A DNA stretch of 64,000 nucleotides, taken from NCBI GenBank assembly GCA_037384225.1, contig JARROD010000001.1, forward strand, positions 40,821 to 104,820. Direction: 5' to 3'. Positions within the stretch are counted from its first letter, which is position 1. Each line of letters begins with the position of its first letter. Positions 33,048 through 42,188 of this stretch are shown here, in pieces. This stretch comes from JARROD01 sp037384225. GTDB lineage: Bacteria > Pseudomonadota > Gammaproteobacteria > Pseudomonadales > Cellvibrionaceae. The position numbers were made by a program, and so were the translations under genes. Below the pieces are notes generated by a model that was given only the letters and a program-made list of their open reading frames with translations, was not told the origin of the DNA and did not search any database.

Positions 33048-34169
33048 GTGATACAAGATACACAACGAATGACAGCGGCAACGCCACTGCCTCTAGACAG
33101 GCCCGAGCATTCGGGCCTTTTTTGCCGCTATCAGAATCAACCTCTGGAAAGTCTGCTGAACGATGATCAGGTTCTGTTTGCAGTAGGTTATCAAAACCCC
33201 CTCGGCAGTTTCGGTCAAGGCGTTAACCCAGACGACAGCGGAGGGCAAACCCTGCGCGGTGCTAAATACGTATTTTCGGGACTATTGCCATTTCCCGACT
33301 CCAGCGGTCACCGGTCACCGGCCCCCACCGAAGTATGGTACAGCCATAAACCGGTTGTCAGCGGTCACTGCGGCGAAATCCGCTGGTCCTGCAATGACGA
33401 CTACCTATTTGCCTGTATCGAGTGGGAAGAGTGCGACGGGCCGGAACTCTTACAGAAGTCTTTTGCCGTCTATAGCCGCTTGTTGAATTTTATCCGCCAG
33501 CGTGATTATTCACACCTAATCAGGGTGTGGAATTATCTGGCCGATATCAATCAAGGGGAGGGAGACAATGAACGCTATCGGCAGTTTTGCGAGGGCCGTT
33601 ACCAGGCTTTCGTCGACTGTGGCTATCTGCCGGAAGACTTCCCCGCGGCCAGCGGGCTTGGCCACCACTTCGGCCACAATCTGATTTACCTGATCGCTTC
33701 GCGGCGACCGGGCCGGCACTTTGAAAACCCGCAACAAATCAGCGCCTATCGCTACCCCCGGGAGTACGGTCGACGCAGCCCTTCTTTTGCCCGGGCCACT
33801 GTGACTCTCGGCGACAGTCATGAAACTGTGTTTATTTCCGGTACCGCCAGTATTGTAGGCCACCAAACCCGACATCCGGAAAATTGCGGGATGCAGTTGG
33901 AAGTTACTCTGCGCAACATCGAAACTCTGCTGGACCATATTGGCACGCGCACCCAGGCTCCCGCGACACCGGATCTACTCAAGGTCTACGTGCGCCACCC
34001 CCAACACCTCGAATTGATCAAGCACAGGGTATCAAAATATATGGGGGAAAAGGTGCAGACACTTTATCTACACGGCGATATATGTCGCAAAGAACTGCTT
34101 GTAGAAATCGAGGGGGTGTATCTGCGTCCCCAGGGCAGGAAGCCGGCGGACAATCCCTGTTTGTTGTAA
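33048..34169 (+). CDS. Chorismatase (FkbO/Hyg5/XanB2 family), hydroxybenzoate head-group supply
   Basis: A 373-residue protein of the chorismatase family, older annotations of which read pteridine-dependent deoxygenase. Family features are FISGTASIVGHQT near residue 265, the TLRNIETLLDHI helix, and the RidA-like C-terminal strands VYVRHPQHLELI and HGDICRKELLVEIEG. XanB2 in Xanthomonas cleaves chorismate to 3- and 4-hydroxybenzoate, the former being the xanthomonadin head group. As first gene of the plus-strand pigment operon it probably supplies the aromatic starter here. Which isomer is made cannot be read with confidence. Confidence 0.82.
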   Translation: MIQDTQRMTAATPLPLDRPEHSGLFCRYQNQPLESLLNDDQVLFAVGYQNPLGSFGQGVNPDDSGGQTLRGAKYVFSGLLPFPDSSGHRSPAPTEVWYSHKPVVSGHCGEIRWSCNDDYLFACIEWEECDGPELLQKSFAVYSRLLNFIRQRDYSHLIRVWNYLADINQGEGDNERYRQFCEGRYQAFVDCGYLPEDFPAASGLGHHFGHNLIYLIASRRPGRHFENPQQISAYRYPREYGRRSPSFARATVTLGDSHETVFISGTASIVGHQTRHPENCGMQLEVTLRNIETLLDHIGTRTQAPATPDLLKVYVRHPQHLELIKHRVSKYMGEKVQTLYLHGDICRKELLVEIEGVYLRPQGRKPADNPCLL

Positions 34170-34183
34170 CCAATGCCAACACC

Positions 34184-35032
34184 ATGCGGATAAGCAGCCA
34201 AGTACTCGGTAGATTTGACTATTTGTGGCGACTGTTCGCCACAGGCCTCAGTTTTGCTCTTTTCGGCCTCGGAGGCACATTGCTGTCACTGGCACTGCTA
34301 GTTTCAGTTTACCTGGCTCCCTTGCACAGGCTCAAAAAACAGCTATACAGCCGTCGTGCCATCTCTGCTGCGTTCCGCCTTTATATCGCTCTGCTGAGGA
34401 CATTGGGCCTACTGACTTATGAGGTTCACGGTCTTGAACACCTGAATAAACCGGGTCAGTTGATCATTGCCAATCACCCATCCCTGTTGGATGTGGTGTT
34501 TTTAATCTCTTTTATAAAGCACGCCAATTGTATAGTAAAAGGCACCCTGCGGCGCAATCCGTTTACCTTTGGCCCGGTGACAGCCGCGGGTTTTGTTCGC
34601 AACGACAGCGGGGATTTAATTGAACAATGTGGTAAATCCCTGCAAAGAGGCGACTCCCTGGTCATATTCCCGGAGGGCACACGCACCTCCCCTGGACAGC
34701 CGTTTAAATTGCTGCGCGGCGCCGCCAATATTGCCTTATCCGTGGAGAAGAATATGACTCCGGTGATAATCCAGTGCCAGCCTTCAACATTATTGAAACA
34801 AGAAAAGTGGTATACCATACCCAAACGGCCACCCCACTATACTTTCAAGGTCCTGCCGGAGATAGACGTTCGCAGGTTTATGGGGGATGGCAACCCGCAC
34901 TGCCTTAATGCGCGCCATTTAACCGATTATTTAAACCATCTTTTCTCACAGCACTGCGACCCCAGCCACTGGCATATTGAAATAGATACCCAACAGGCAG
35001 ACAGAACGCCCAAAACACAAAGTCTAAGATAG
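34184..35032 (+). CDS. 1-acyl-glycerol-3-phosphate acyltransferase-like protein (PlsC type)
   Basis: A 282-residue membrane acyltransferase with a hydrophobic segment at about residues 18-45 and the PlsC motifs NHPSLLD (HxxxxD) and FPEGTRTSPG. The ATG at 34184, 15 bases after the chorismatase stop, is chosen because the upstream open frame overlaps that gene and does not look like protein. It may transfer the aryl-polyene chain to a lipid backbone, as proposed for XanD-like enzymes of xanthomonadin clusters. Confidence 0.8.
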   Translation: MRISSQVLGRFDYLWRLFATGLSFALFGLGGTLLSLALLVSVYLAPLHRLKKQLYSRRAISAAFRLYIALLRTLGLLTYEVHGLEHLNKPGQLIIANHPSLLDVVFLISFIKHANCIVKGTLRRNPFTFGPVTAAGFVRNDSGDLIEQCGKSLQRGDSLVIFPEGTRTSPGQPFKLLRGAANIALSVEKNMTPVIIQCQPSTLLKQEKWYTIPKRPPHYTFKVLPEIDVRRFMGDGNPHCLNARHLTDYLNHLFSQHCDPSHWHIEIDTQQADRTPKTQSLR

Positions 35033-35121
35033 CGACATTTAAACGATGGTTTGCTAAACTGTCGCGCCGAACTGGGCTGAGGCATTCAATTGGGGCTGTG
35101 CACGGAAGGGTTCTAACATTT

Positions 35122-35155
35122 AGCCGAGGGAAGAAACAAGCCGAGGGAAGAAACA
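35122..35155. repeat. 17-bp direct tandem duplication
   Basis: agccgagggaagaaaca occurs twice without mismatch (35122-35138 and 35139-35155) in the leader before the second acyl carrier protein gene. Confidence 0.9.
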
Positions 35156-35172
35156 AAGAGTTACTTTCAGTC

Positions 35173-35448
35173 ATGCATACCAAAGATTCTATATACGACC
35201 ACCTCAAAAATATTTTAATCGAACTGTTTGAAGTCGCGCCGGAAGCTATAACCCCCTCGGCCAGCCTTTATGAGGACCTGGATGTGGACAGCATCGACGC
35301 TGTGGATATGGCTGTAAAGCTCAAGGAGCTGACAGGCAGGAAAATTCAGCCATCTGACTTTAAACACGTACGTAGCGTGCAGGACGTAGTCGATGCCGTC
35401 TATTGCCTCATCAACCCGGACAGTGAGGATCAAGCCAGCAACGGCTGA
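35173..35448 (+). CDS. Acyl carrier protein, second of the cluster
   Basis: A 91-residue carrier protein with phosphopantetheine Ser40 in LDVDSIDAVDM, preceded by the usual acidic helix (IYDHLKNILIELFEVAPE). The ATG at 35173 fits the family; a longer frame from 35098 covers a duplicated leader and is unlikely to be coding. It differs clearly from the first ACP, so the two may serve starter and extender steps or different partners. Confidence 0.9.
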   Translation: MHTKDSIYDHLKNILIELFEVAPEAITPSASLYEDLDVDSIDAVDMAVKLKELTGRKIQPSDFKHVRSVQDVVDAVYCLINPDSEDQASNG

Positions 35449-35508
35449 TACTGACGTTAGATATCACAGGGACCGCTGCTGGCTACGCTAATCCGCTCAG
35501 ACAAAACT

Positions 35509-35877
35509 ATGGCAACAACCCGTAAACCGGAAATTCTCGACCAGTCTATCCGGGCGGATGCGGCCGAGTATTTACTCTATATTCCAGCGACCCTGGAATA
35601 TTTCACCGGCCATTTTCCCGGACATCCAATATTGCCTGGTGTAACGCAAATTCACTGGGTCGTGGAGTTGTCGTATCCACTGCAGATGCAGGGGAGTTTC
35701 AAATCTATGGAAAGACTCAAATTCATGCGCCTCATTGTTCCCGAGTCCAGGATTTCCCTGGCATTAAACAGAGAAGTCAACCGGAACAAAGAGGCCGATG
35801 GCAGCATACTCAATTTTCGGTACTACGACCCGACAGGAAATATCACTACCGGACGCCTAAGTTTCTCCGCTCCCTGA
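35509..35877 (+). CDS. FabZ/ApeI-like hotdog dehydratase
   Basis: A 122-residue hotdog-fold protein with TGHFPGHPILPGVTQIHW at about residues 33-50, the FabZ-type active-site region. It is similar in type to the short dehydratase encoded at 29015. Such ApeI-like proteins dehydrate polyene intermediates, usually with an ApeP-like partner. It lies 60 bases after the second ACP gene and 63 bases before the glycosyltransferase gene. Confidence 0.78.
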   Translation: MATTRKPEILDQSIRADAAEYLLYIPATLEYFTGHFPGHPILPGVTQIHWVVELSYPLQMQGSFKSMERLKFMRLIVPESRISLALNREVNRNKEADGSILNFRYYDPTGNITTGRLSFSAP

Positions 35878-35940
35878 GCTGGAACATTAGCGTACCGAAA
35901 AAGCAATTGTCCAACAACGATCAACCAGGAAACCCGGGTA

Positions 35941-36714
35941 GTGAAAAGCACTGATTTGACAACCCCCAGAGTGAATCCCTGCATTGTCATACCGGTCTAC
36001 AATCACTCCCGGGGGTTAGCATCCATGACCGCAGAGCTGGTGCGGTCCCAACTCCCCTGCCTGGTGGTGGACGACGGCAGTGATGAAAAGAGTGCTTTGG
36101 CTCTGGATGCATTAGTGACGCAAACGCCCCAAATGACGCTGCTGCGACGCTCCGCAAACGGCGGCAAGGGCGCAGCTGTGTGCGATGCCCTTAAAGCAGC
36201 CCACAAGCGCGGGTTCAGCCACGCACTCCAGGTCGATGCCGACGGCCAGCACGACTTGGGGGATATTCCCAAATTTCTCCAAGCCTGCCATGAATCTCCA
36301 CACGCTGTAATCACCGGTGTAAGGTTGTATGGTAGCGTGCCGGCGGCGCGCCGCTACGGACGTTACATCACCGATTTCTGGGTGTGGATAAACACCCTGT
36401 CTTTTACCATCAGCGATTCCATGTGCGGCTACCGTCTCTACCCTGTGGCCGAAACAGTACAGATGTTGAACCAGGCCCAAGTCGGGCGGCGAATGGATTT
36501 CGATACGGATATTCTGGTGCGTCTCTACTGGCAGGGGCTATCAATCAGGCAGATACAGTCCAAAGTCACCTACAGCGACGATATCACTTCTCATTTCGAT
36601 CTATGGAAAGACAATCTGCGTATATCGGCGATGCATGCAAGGTTGTTTTTCGGTATGTTGCCGAGGTTTCCGCGCCTGCTGTGGAGAAGTTTTATGGGGA
36701 GGAATGTAAAATAG
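35941..36714 (+). CDS. Family 2 glycosyltransferase of the pigment cluster
   Basis: A 257-residue GT-A fold glycosyltransferase: CIVIPVYNHSRGL at the start, nucleotide-sugar site VVDDGSD, and the metal-binding DADGQHD at about residues 99-105. It has no clear membrane anchor apart from a hydrophobic C-terminal part. In aryl-polyene and xanthomonadin clusters such an enzyme is thought to build the sugar or lipid attachment of the pigment. The start is GTG at 35941; the stop overlaps the next start by one base. Confidence 0.85.
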   Translation: MKSTDLTTPRVNPCIVIPVYNHSRGLASMTAELVRSQLPCLVVDDGSDEKSALALDALVTQTPQMTLLRRSANGGKGAAVCDALKAAHKRGFSHALQVDADGQHDLGDIPKFLQACHESPHAVITGVRLYGSVPAARRYGRYITDFWVWINTLSFTISDSMCGYRLYPVAETVQMLNQAQVGRRMDFDTDILVRLYWQGLSIRQIQSKVTYSDDITSHFDLWKDNLRISAMHARLFFGMLPRFPRLLWRSFMGRNVK

Positions 36715-37133
36715 TGTCAGCCCCCACACCTCTGCCCACTGTTGACATTGAATTGGTTATCCCCTTTCACGATATCGACCCAATGAATATCGTCTGGCAC
36801 GGCCGCTACGTTAAATACCTGGAGATAGCGCGCTGCGAACTGCTAGAGTCCTTCGAATACGGCTACGAACAAATGCGGGAATCGGGCTATGTTTGGCCGG
36901 TGGTTGACATACGGATCAAATACATCAAACCCCTGCGGTTTAAACAAAGGATACGCATCAACGCCACACTGGAAGAATGGGAATACCGCCTCAAAGTACG
37001 CTATACACTCTACGATGCCGACAGTGGGGAAAAACTCACCAAAGCCCATACCACCCAGGTTGCGGTAGACCTCGAGACTGAAGAAATGACGTTTGACACC
37101 CACTCCATGCTCAAACAAAAACTCGGGCTATAA
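36714..37133 (+). CDS. 4HBT-type acyl-CoA/acyl-ACP thioesterase
   Basis: A 139-residue hotdog thioesterase with the YbgC/4-hydroxybenzoyl-CoA signature PFHDIDPMNIVWHGRYVKYL, in which the Asp before PMNIVWHG is the probable catalytic residue. The start is GTG at 36714 overlapping the glycosyltransferase stop (TAGTG), with gggagg about a dozen bases upstream. It may release or edit polyene intermediates. A much longer frame starting at 36384 runs inside the glycosyltransferase gene and is a shadow. Confidence 0.82.
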   Translation: MSAPTPLPTVDIELVIPFHDIDPMNIVWHGRYVKYLEIARCELLESFEYGYEQMRESGYVWPVVDIRIKYIKPLRFKQRIRINATLEEWEYRLKVRYTLYDADSGEKLTKAHTTQVAVDLETEEMTFDTHSMLKQKLGL

Positions 37134-37135
37134 CC

Positions 37136-37849
37136 ATGCAATGTCTTACGCCTAAAAAACTGACGACCACACCTTTATCGAAAAAGGAAGGGATGTGGGC
37201 CGGTATACTGATATGGGTACTTTTGTGTATCAACTATGCTCCGTTCGCCACCGCCGAGCAGGCGGGCACCGAACGGATTGCGGCGGCGTTCAGCGGCTTA
37301 CTCAACATGAGAGGGCAATTTGAGCAACAGCGGCTATTGGTAGACATTCCACAGCCCATAGTATCCCGGGGAGTGTTTATCTATCGCCGTAATCGAGGCC
37401 TTTATTGGGAAACCAACGAGCCTTTTTTTAACGCCAGCACCTTTACGCCCGAGGGTATTCTCCACTGGCAGGAGAGAGGAGTGGCGGCGCGTTCAAATCT
37501 GAAAAATCCCAGGGTAGAGCAGGCGGTGAGCCGGGTCCTTTTGTCCGTATTCAGCGCCGATCTGGCACGGATAAAAGAACAGTTTTCTGTCTCGGTAAAA
37601 CCTTTTGCTGCATCCGGCTGGTCACTTACGCTCAAGCCCTCCAGTGTGGCTGTCAAACAGGCGATCGACACTATCACTCTGGTCGGCCATAAAACCATTC
37701 ATACCATCAGCATCGCCTCCGCCAGCGGTGACAAAACCCGTATCACCCTGACCAATACCGATTCGACCACACCGCTGTCAGCGCAGGAGTGCGGCTTTTT
37801 CTCGGTGACGGAACCCCGTAATCGGCAGGGCGAAGACGTTTGCCGCTAA
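37136..37849 (+). CDS. LolA-like outer-membrane lipoprotein carrier of the pigment cluster
   Basis: A 237-residue periplasmic protein. A signal segment (about residues 20-41, GILIWVLLCINYAPFATA) is followed by the LolA-like fold with GLLNMRGQFEQQR and GVFIYRRNRGLYWET. Aryl-polyene clusters regularly encode such a protein, presumed to carry the lipid-linked pigment across the periplasm. The start at 37136 leaves a long hydrophilic N-terminus; ATG at 37193, right behind aaggaaggg, would give a cleaner signal peptide and is a serious alternative. Confidence 0.78.
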   Translation: MQCLTPKKLTTTPLSKKEGMWAGILIWVLLCINYAPFATAEQAGTERIAAAFSGLLNMRGQFEQQRLLVDIPQPIVSRGVFIYRRNRGLYWETNEPFFNASTFTPEGILHWQERGVAARSNLKNPRVEQAVSRVLLSVFSADLARIKEQFSVSVKPFAASGWSLTLKPSSVAVKQAIDTITLVGHKTIHTISIASASGDKTRITLTNTDSTTPLSAQECGFFSVTEPRNRQGEDVCR

Positions 37850-37872
37850 CCGGATAATCACCTGGAAACACA

Positions 37873-40350
37873 TTGAGCAGCCTTACCGATAGCCGCTTTT
37901 CACATCTACACCGTATTACCCTGACCGGCCTGGTTCTGCTGGTCCTGTCGATGACACTTTTGCTACTGCACCAAATGCCAAGTGGGTGGAAGATAACAAC
38001 AGATTTAAAAGCCCTTTTACCCACTTCCGGCGAGGATCGCCTGCTGGCCGCCGTGGACCAGCACTTTGCCGCGGCAGCGGAAAATAAATTTTTCCTGCTG
38101 ATCGGTGCCGATAACAAACAACAACTGCTGCAGGCAGCGGAGCTGGCCATTGAAACGCTGCGGCAGCAACCGTTGCTGGAACTCATTTCACCATCTGGCG
38201 GCGCTGCCACCAACCGGGGCACCGGAGACTACGCCAGCCTGATCGCCAAGCTGCAAGCCCATCGTTTTCATCTACTGACCCCGCAACAACGCTCCCTCCT
38301 GTCCCAAACGCAAATTGGGCCGATCCTGGAGGACGCCAACCGCAGCCTTTACCAACTGGACGGCTGGGCCCGCCTTGCGCCTCTCACCAAGGACCCCCTG
38401 AATCTGTTCAACCAGTATATCGCCGCGCTTAAACTGGGCCCGGAAAATATTTATCCACAGGGCGAATACCTGTTTGTTTCCCCCCCGGACCCATCCGAAG
38501 GGCATTTTGTGCTCTTGAGTCTGACCATCAAAGGCAGCGTTTTTAATCTCGGCACTCAAACCGCGGTTACGACGGCGGTCGACACCGTGGAAACCCGGCT
38601 TCAGCAGCGCATACCTTCTCTACGGTTGCTCCGCTCCGGAATCGTATTTCACGCCGCCAGCGCCGCTGAAAAAGCCAGGTTGGATCTAACCTTCATCTCC
38701 ACAGGTTCGATACTGGGTATAATTGCGCTGTTCTGGTTTACCTACCGCTCGTTGAAGCCGCTATTGATCAGCCTCACTTCGATCGCTTTTGGGTGCTTTG
38801 CCGCCACACTTATCTGCCATTGGTTGTTCGGAGAAATTCACCTGATTACCCTGGTGTTCGGCGCCAGCCTGATTGGTGTCTCCGTGGATTACTCGCTGCA
38901 CTTTTTCAGTCATCTTTTTTCGGACTCGAACATCGGCAAGCGTGCCGAATCACCGATGCAGCGTATATTTCCGGCATTGTGCCTGGGATTGATTACCTCT
39001 GTGATCGGCTACAGCTGCCTGTTGCAGTCGCAGTTACCGGGACTACAACAGATCGCCGTATTCTCGGCGGTAGGGTTGATCAGTGTGTGGTTGTTTGTCG
39101 CCGGGCTTTATCCTTTTATAACCCTGAAGGCCAACCGCGGTGAGAAGGTGACACTGCTGCTGCAGCTGGCCTCGAAACCGGAAATGTTCTGGCGTACTCT
39201 GGGCGCCGGCAACAGCCGGGTTTGTCTGTGGCTACTTTTAATATTGGCCCTGGCTATCAGCACCGGCTTGCTGCGAACGTCCAACAACCCGAGAACTTTT
39301 TACGCCCCATCGCCGCAACTGCTGCTCCAGGAGCAGCGGTTGCATCAGCTTCTCGATAGCTATGCCCCCAGTCAGTTTTATATTGTAAAAGGCGTCGACG
39401 AACAAGCGTTGCTAAAAGCCGAAGAAGGTTTTTTAGAGGAGCTGGAACAGTTACAGGCGCGCGGCGCTATCAGCGGCTATGCCGCCACCAGCAGCAACCT
39501 CCCCTCGATCGACAGACAACGCGAAAACTACCGTCTGCAGCGAGCGTATATTTACGGGGAGGAGGGCGCCGCCTATGATTTTATGAATCGACTGGGTGTC
39601 GCTGCGATCACTCAGGAAGACCTTAAACACAATTTTGAGGCCAGCCGAGAAAACTATTTAACCCCGGAGCAATGGCTGGCACAGGTGAGCGAGCCACAAC
39701 GGGCGCTGTGGATGGGTAAACTAAACCTCACCGCGCAAAACCGGAAAGCGCGACATTCACCTTTATCTGACAGCCCCTATGTTTCTCTTATTACGCTGCG
39801 TGGGATAAAGGATGTAGACGCACTTGCTCGCGCCGCACGGGATTATAGTGCTATTGAATTCGTCGATAAGGTGGAAAACCTCAAGGGTGTGTTAAAAACT
39901 CAGTTTCACGCTGCCAGTCGGGTGCTGATCATCGCCTATGTGGTAGTCGCCACCTTATTACTATTCTATTACCGACACCTGAACGCCCTCGGTCTGATAA
40001 TCGCCCCACTGTTGGCAACGCTGACAACACTGACCGTTTTTTCCCTGTGCGCCGTCGCCCTCAATCTGTTCCATGTATTTGCACTGTTTTTAGTCTTGGG
40101 GCTGGGAATGGACTATAGTATTTTTCTGCGCGAAACGGTCCCCGGTGATCGGGCCTGCCTGCTGGCGATAACCCTGTCGGCGTTGACCAGTTGTCTGTCA
40201 TTTGGGCTGCTGTCTCTGAGCAGTACCCCCATGGTGCAATCATTCGGTATTACTGTACTTATCGGCAGCCTGCTAAACCTGGCAATAGCCCCGGCGGTGC
40301 GCCTGGGTTATGGACCCCGAAATAACGATAGTTTGACACAACCTGCCTGA
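37873..40350 (+). CDS. MMPL/RND-family exporter of the pigment cluster
   Basis: An 825-residue inner-membrane transporter with about 12 transmembrane segments: one near the N-terminus, groups of five around residues 270-420, one near 445, and a second group around 680-810. Two large periplasmic loops lie between them. The TM4-like GASLIGVSVDYSLHFF and its counterpart LVLGLGMDYSIFLRET carry the conserved Asp-Tyr of proton-driven MMPL/RND pumps. It probably moves the aryl-polyene lipid out of the inner membrane, with the LolA-like and DUF3261 proteins. The start is TTG at 37873. Confidence 0.88.
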   Translation: MSSLTDSRFSHLHRITLTGLVLLVLSMTLLLLHQMPSGWKITTDLKALLPTSGEDRLLAAVDQHFAAAAENKFFLLIGADNKQQLLQAAELAIETLRQQPLLELISPSGGAATNRGTGDYASLIAKLQAHRFHLLTPQQRSLLSQTQIGPILEDANRSLYQLDGWARLAPLTKDPLNLFNQYIAALKLGPENIYPQGEYLFVSPPDPSEGHFVLLSLTIKGSVFNLGTQTAVTTAVDTVETRLQQRIPSLRLLRSGIVFHAASAAEKARLDLTFISTGSILGIIALFWFTYRSLKPLLISLTSIAFGCFAATLICHWLFGEIHLITLVFGASLIGVSVDYSLHFFSHLFSDSNIGKRAESPMQRIFPALCLGLITSVIGYSCLLQSQLPGLQQIAVFSAVGLISVWLFVAGLYPFITLKANRGEKVTLLLQLASKPEMFWRTLGAGNSRVCLWLLLILALAISTGLLRTSNNPRTFYAPSPQLLLQEQRLHQLLDSYAPSQFYIVKGVDEQALLKAEEGFLEELEQLQARGAISGYAATSSNLPSIDRQRENYRLQRAYIYGEEGAAYDFMNRLGVAAITQEDLKHNFEASRENYLTPEQWLAQVSEPQRALWMGKLNLTAQNRKARHSPLSDSPYVSLITLRGIKDVDALARAARDYSAIEFVDKVENLKGVLKTQFHAASRVLIIAYVVVATLLLFYYRHLNALGLIIAPLLATLTTLTVFSLCAVALNLFHVFALFLVLGLGMDYSIFLRETVPGDRACLLAITLSALTSCLSFGLLSLSSTPMVQSFGITVLIGSLLNLAIAPAVRLGYGPRNNDSLTQPA

Positions 40351-40360
40351 GCCTCCTGTT

Positions 40361-40981
40361 ATGGAAAACAACACAAATTCTATTGCGCTGTTCACCCTGT
40401 TGCGGTCGTTGCGACCTGTCATTATTTTCGCCTCAGTGGTCATACTGCAGGCCTGCTCAGGTCTGCCTTTTGGCCCTGCCGCCGGCCCTGGTGAATTCAT
40501 ACTGCGCAGCCCCGCAAGCCTGGGCCGGGACATTACCGCCTATCAGAATATTCAGGTGGAATTCGAACAGGAAACCTTTAACTTACAGAGCGCCGTTAAT
40601 ATCACCCACGAACGAATCCAGCTGGTGTTAATGGATTCCCTCGGCCAGCGTATGGCGACAGTCAGCTACGACGGCCGCGATTTGCGGCTGAAAAGCCAAC
40701 GCTGGCTGCACACAAAACTCCCCCCCTCATATATGCTTGAAACACTGCAAATGGTATTCTGGCCTCTTAAGAGTCTTCAGCAAACATCGCCGCACGAAGC
40801 GCAATGGCGTTTCGAACAGCAGGAAAACATCAGAAAGGCATACTACAAAGGCAAGCTGTCGACGATTACAGAATATCTCGACCCGTCACCCTGGACGGGA
40901 AAAGTGCTGCATACAAACACTGTAAAAAATTACCGACTCCATATCAGCACACTGTTGCTCAAGCCACTCAATCACCAATAG
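40361..40981 (+). CDS. DUF3261 lipoprotein of the pigment cluster
   Basis: A 206-residue protein with a signal sequence ending in lipobox LQAC (Cys at about residue 32). The mature part resembles DUF3261 (FEQETFNLQSAVNITHERIQ, DSLGQRMATVSYDG), an outer-membrane lipoprotein-like fold found in aryl-polyene clusters next to the MMPL exporter. It could receive the pigment at the outer membrane as LolB does for lipoproteins; this is inference from context. Confidence 0.75.
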   Translation: MENNTNSIALFTLLRSLRPVIIFASVVILQACSGLPFGPAAGPGEFILRSPASLGRDITAYQNIQVEFEQETFNLQSAVNITHERIQLVLMDSLGQRMATVSYDGRDLRLKSQRWLHTKLPPSYMLETLQMVFWPLKSLQQTSPHEAQWRFEQQENIRKAYYKGKLSTITEYLDPSPWTGKVLHTNTVKNYRLHISTLLLKPLNHQ

Positions 40982-41001
40982 TAAATCGATTAAAAATACC
41001 T

Positions 41002-41469
41002 ATGCCTAAAGTCCCATTATTCGAAACCCTGTCCGATCTATTGCCACACCGGGAACCGATGATCCTGCTCGATGCTGTTCACGACTGGGGAGAGTCCTAT
41101 TTGGAAGCCGTAGTCGAGCACAAGCAACCCGGTATCTTCACCAACGCTGCAGGTGAGGTGCCGGCCTGGGTAGGGGTCGAGTATATGGCTCAAGCCATAG
41201 GCGCCTGGGCAGGTATCCGGGCCAGATCAAACGACCAGCCCATACGTATCGGATTTTTACTCGGCACACGAAAATACACGTCCTATACAGAGGCTTTCAA
41301 CTTCGGTGAAAAAGTCGTGGTAAGAGTGGAAAAACTGATGATGGACAATGAAAATTTGGCATTGTTCGACTGTAAAATATTTGCCGACAAAATCCTGGCA
41401 ACAGCTCAAATAAAAGCCATCCAACCGCAAAACATCGAAGCAATACTGGGGGAAAACCGCCTTTCATGA
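41002..41469 (+). CDS. ApeP-like hotdog 3-hydroxyacyl-ACP dehydratase
   Basis: A 155-residue hotdog protein with LLPHREPMILLDAVHDW at about residues 13-29, the same signature as the product of the gene at 25479, and WVGVEYMAQAIGAWAG for the central helix. The ATG at 41002 is used; the longer upstream frame overlaps the DUF3261 gene. The stop overlaps the ketoreductase start by four bases. Together these two genes and the ketosynthase form a compact elongation module. Confidence 0.82.
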   Translation: MPKVPLFETLSDLLPHREPMILLDAVHDWGESYLEAVVEHKQPGIFTNAAGEVPAWVGVEYMAQAIGAWAGIRARSNDQPIRIGFLLGTRKYTSYTEAFNFGEKVVVRVEKLMMDNENLALFDCKIFADKILATAQIKAIQPQNIEAILGENRLS

Positions 41470-42188
41470 ACACTGTGTTAGTGACCGGTTCCAGCCGCGG
41501 TATCGGTAAAGCCATCGCCCTTGAGCTGGCAAAAGAGCAATGGGAAATCGTCGTTCACTGCCGCGGCGATATCGCCGCGGCACAGACAACCCTCCAGCAA
41601 ATTCAGGACCTGGGGGCAAAGGCTCGCCTGCTGCAGTTCGATATCTCCGACCGGCAGGCCACCGCCAGCACCCTGAGCGCCGATATCGAACAATACGGAG
41701 CCTATTACGGCGTTGTCTGTAATGCGGGTCTAACCCGGGACAATGCCTTTCCATCCATCAGTGGAGAGGATTGGGATAAGGTACTTCGCACTAATCTAGA
41801 CGGTTTTTACAATGTCCTACACCCACTGATTATGCCAATGATCAGACGCCGCCAACCCGGTCGCATAGTAACCCTGTCATCGGTGTCCGGTGTAGCCGGC
41901 AATCGCGGGCAGGTGAATTACAGCGCCGCCAAAGCGGGTATAATCGGTGCCTCCAAAGCCCTCGCTGTAGAGCTGGCCAAGCGTGGAATAACGGTCAACT
42001 GTATAGCGCCGGGACTGATCCGAACCGACATGGTTGAAGATGTACACCTGGAGCAGGCGATGAAAGCTATCCCCATGCGCCGTATGGGCGAGCCAGAAGA
42101 AGTAGCCTCTCTGGTCAGGTACCTCATGTCCGATGCGGCAGGCTATATTACGAGGCAGGTAATTTCTATTAACGGCGGAATGTATTAA
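41466..42188 (+). CDS. 3-ketoacyl-ACP reductase (FabG-like, aryl-polyene ApeQ type)
   Basis: A 240-residue short-chain dehydrogenase: NADPH-binding TGSSRGIGKA (residues 7-16), CNAGLTRDN, catalytic Ser in TLSSVSGVAGN, and YSAAKAG with catalytic Tyr and Lys. It reduces 3-ketoacyl-ACP during polyene elongation. It is the only ketoreductase in the cluster, so it must serve every cycle unless the housekeeping FabG helps. Its stop shares a base with the next start (TAATG). Confidence 0.88.
   Translation: MNTVLVTGSSRGIGKAIALELAKEQWEIVVHCRGDIAAAQTTLQQIQDLGAKARLLQFDISDRQATASTLSADIEQYGAYYGVVCNAGLTRDNAFPSISGEDWDKVLRTNLDGFYNVLHPLIMPMIRRRQPGRIVTLSSVSGVAGNRGQVNYSAAKAGIIGASKALAVELAKRGITVNCIAPGLIRTDMVEDVHLEQAMKAIPMRRMGEPEEVASLVRYLMSDAAGYITRQVISINGGMY

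Noticed and set aside
33884..34183. N-terminal 100-codon extension of the PlsC-type acyltransferase
   Set aside because: It overlaps the end of the chorismatase in another frame and does not resemble a protein domain.
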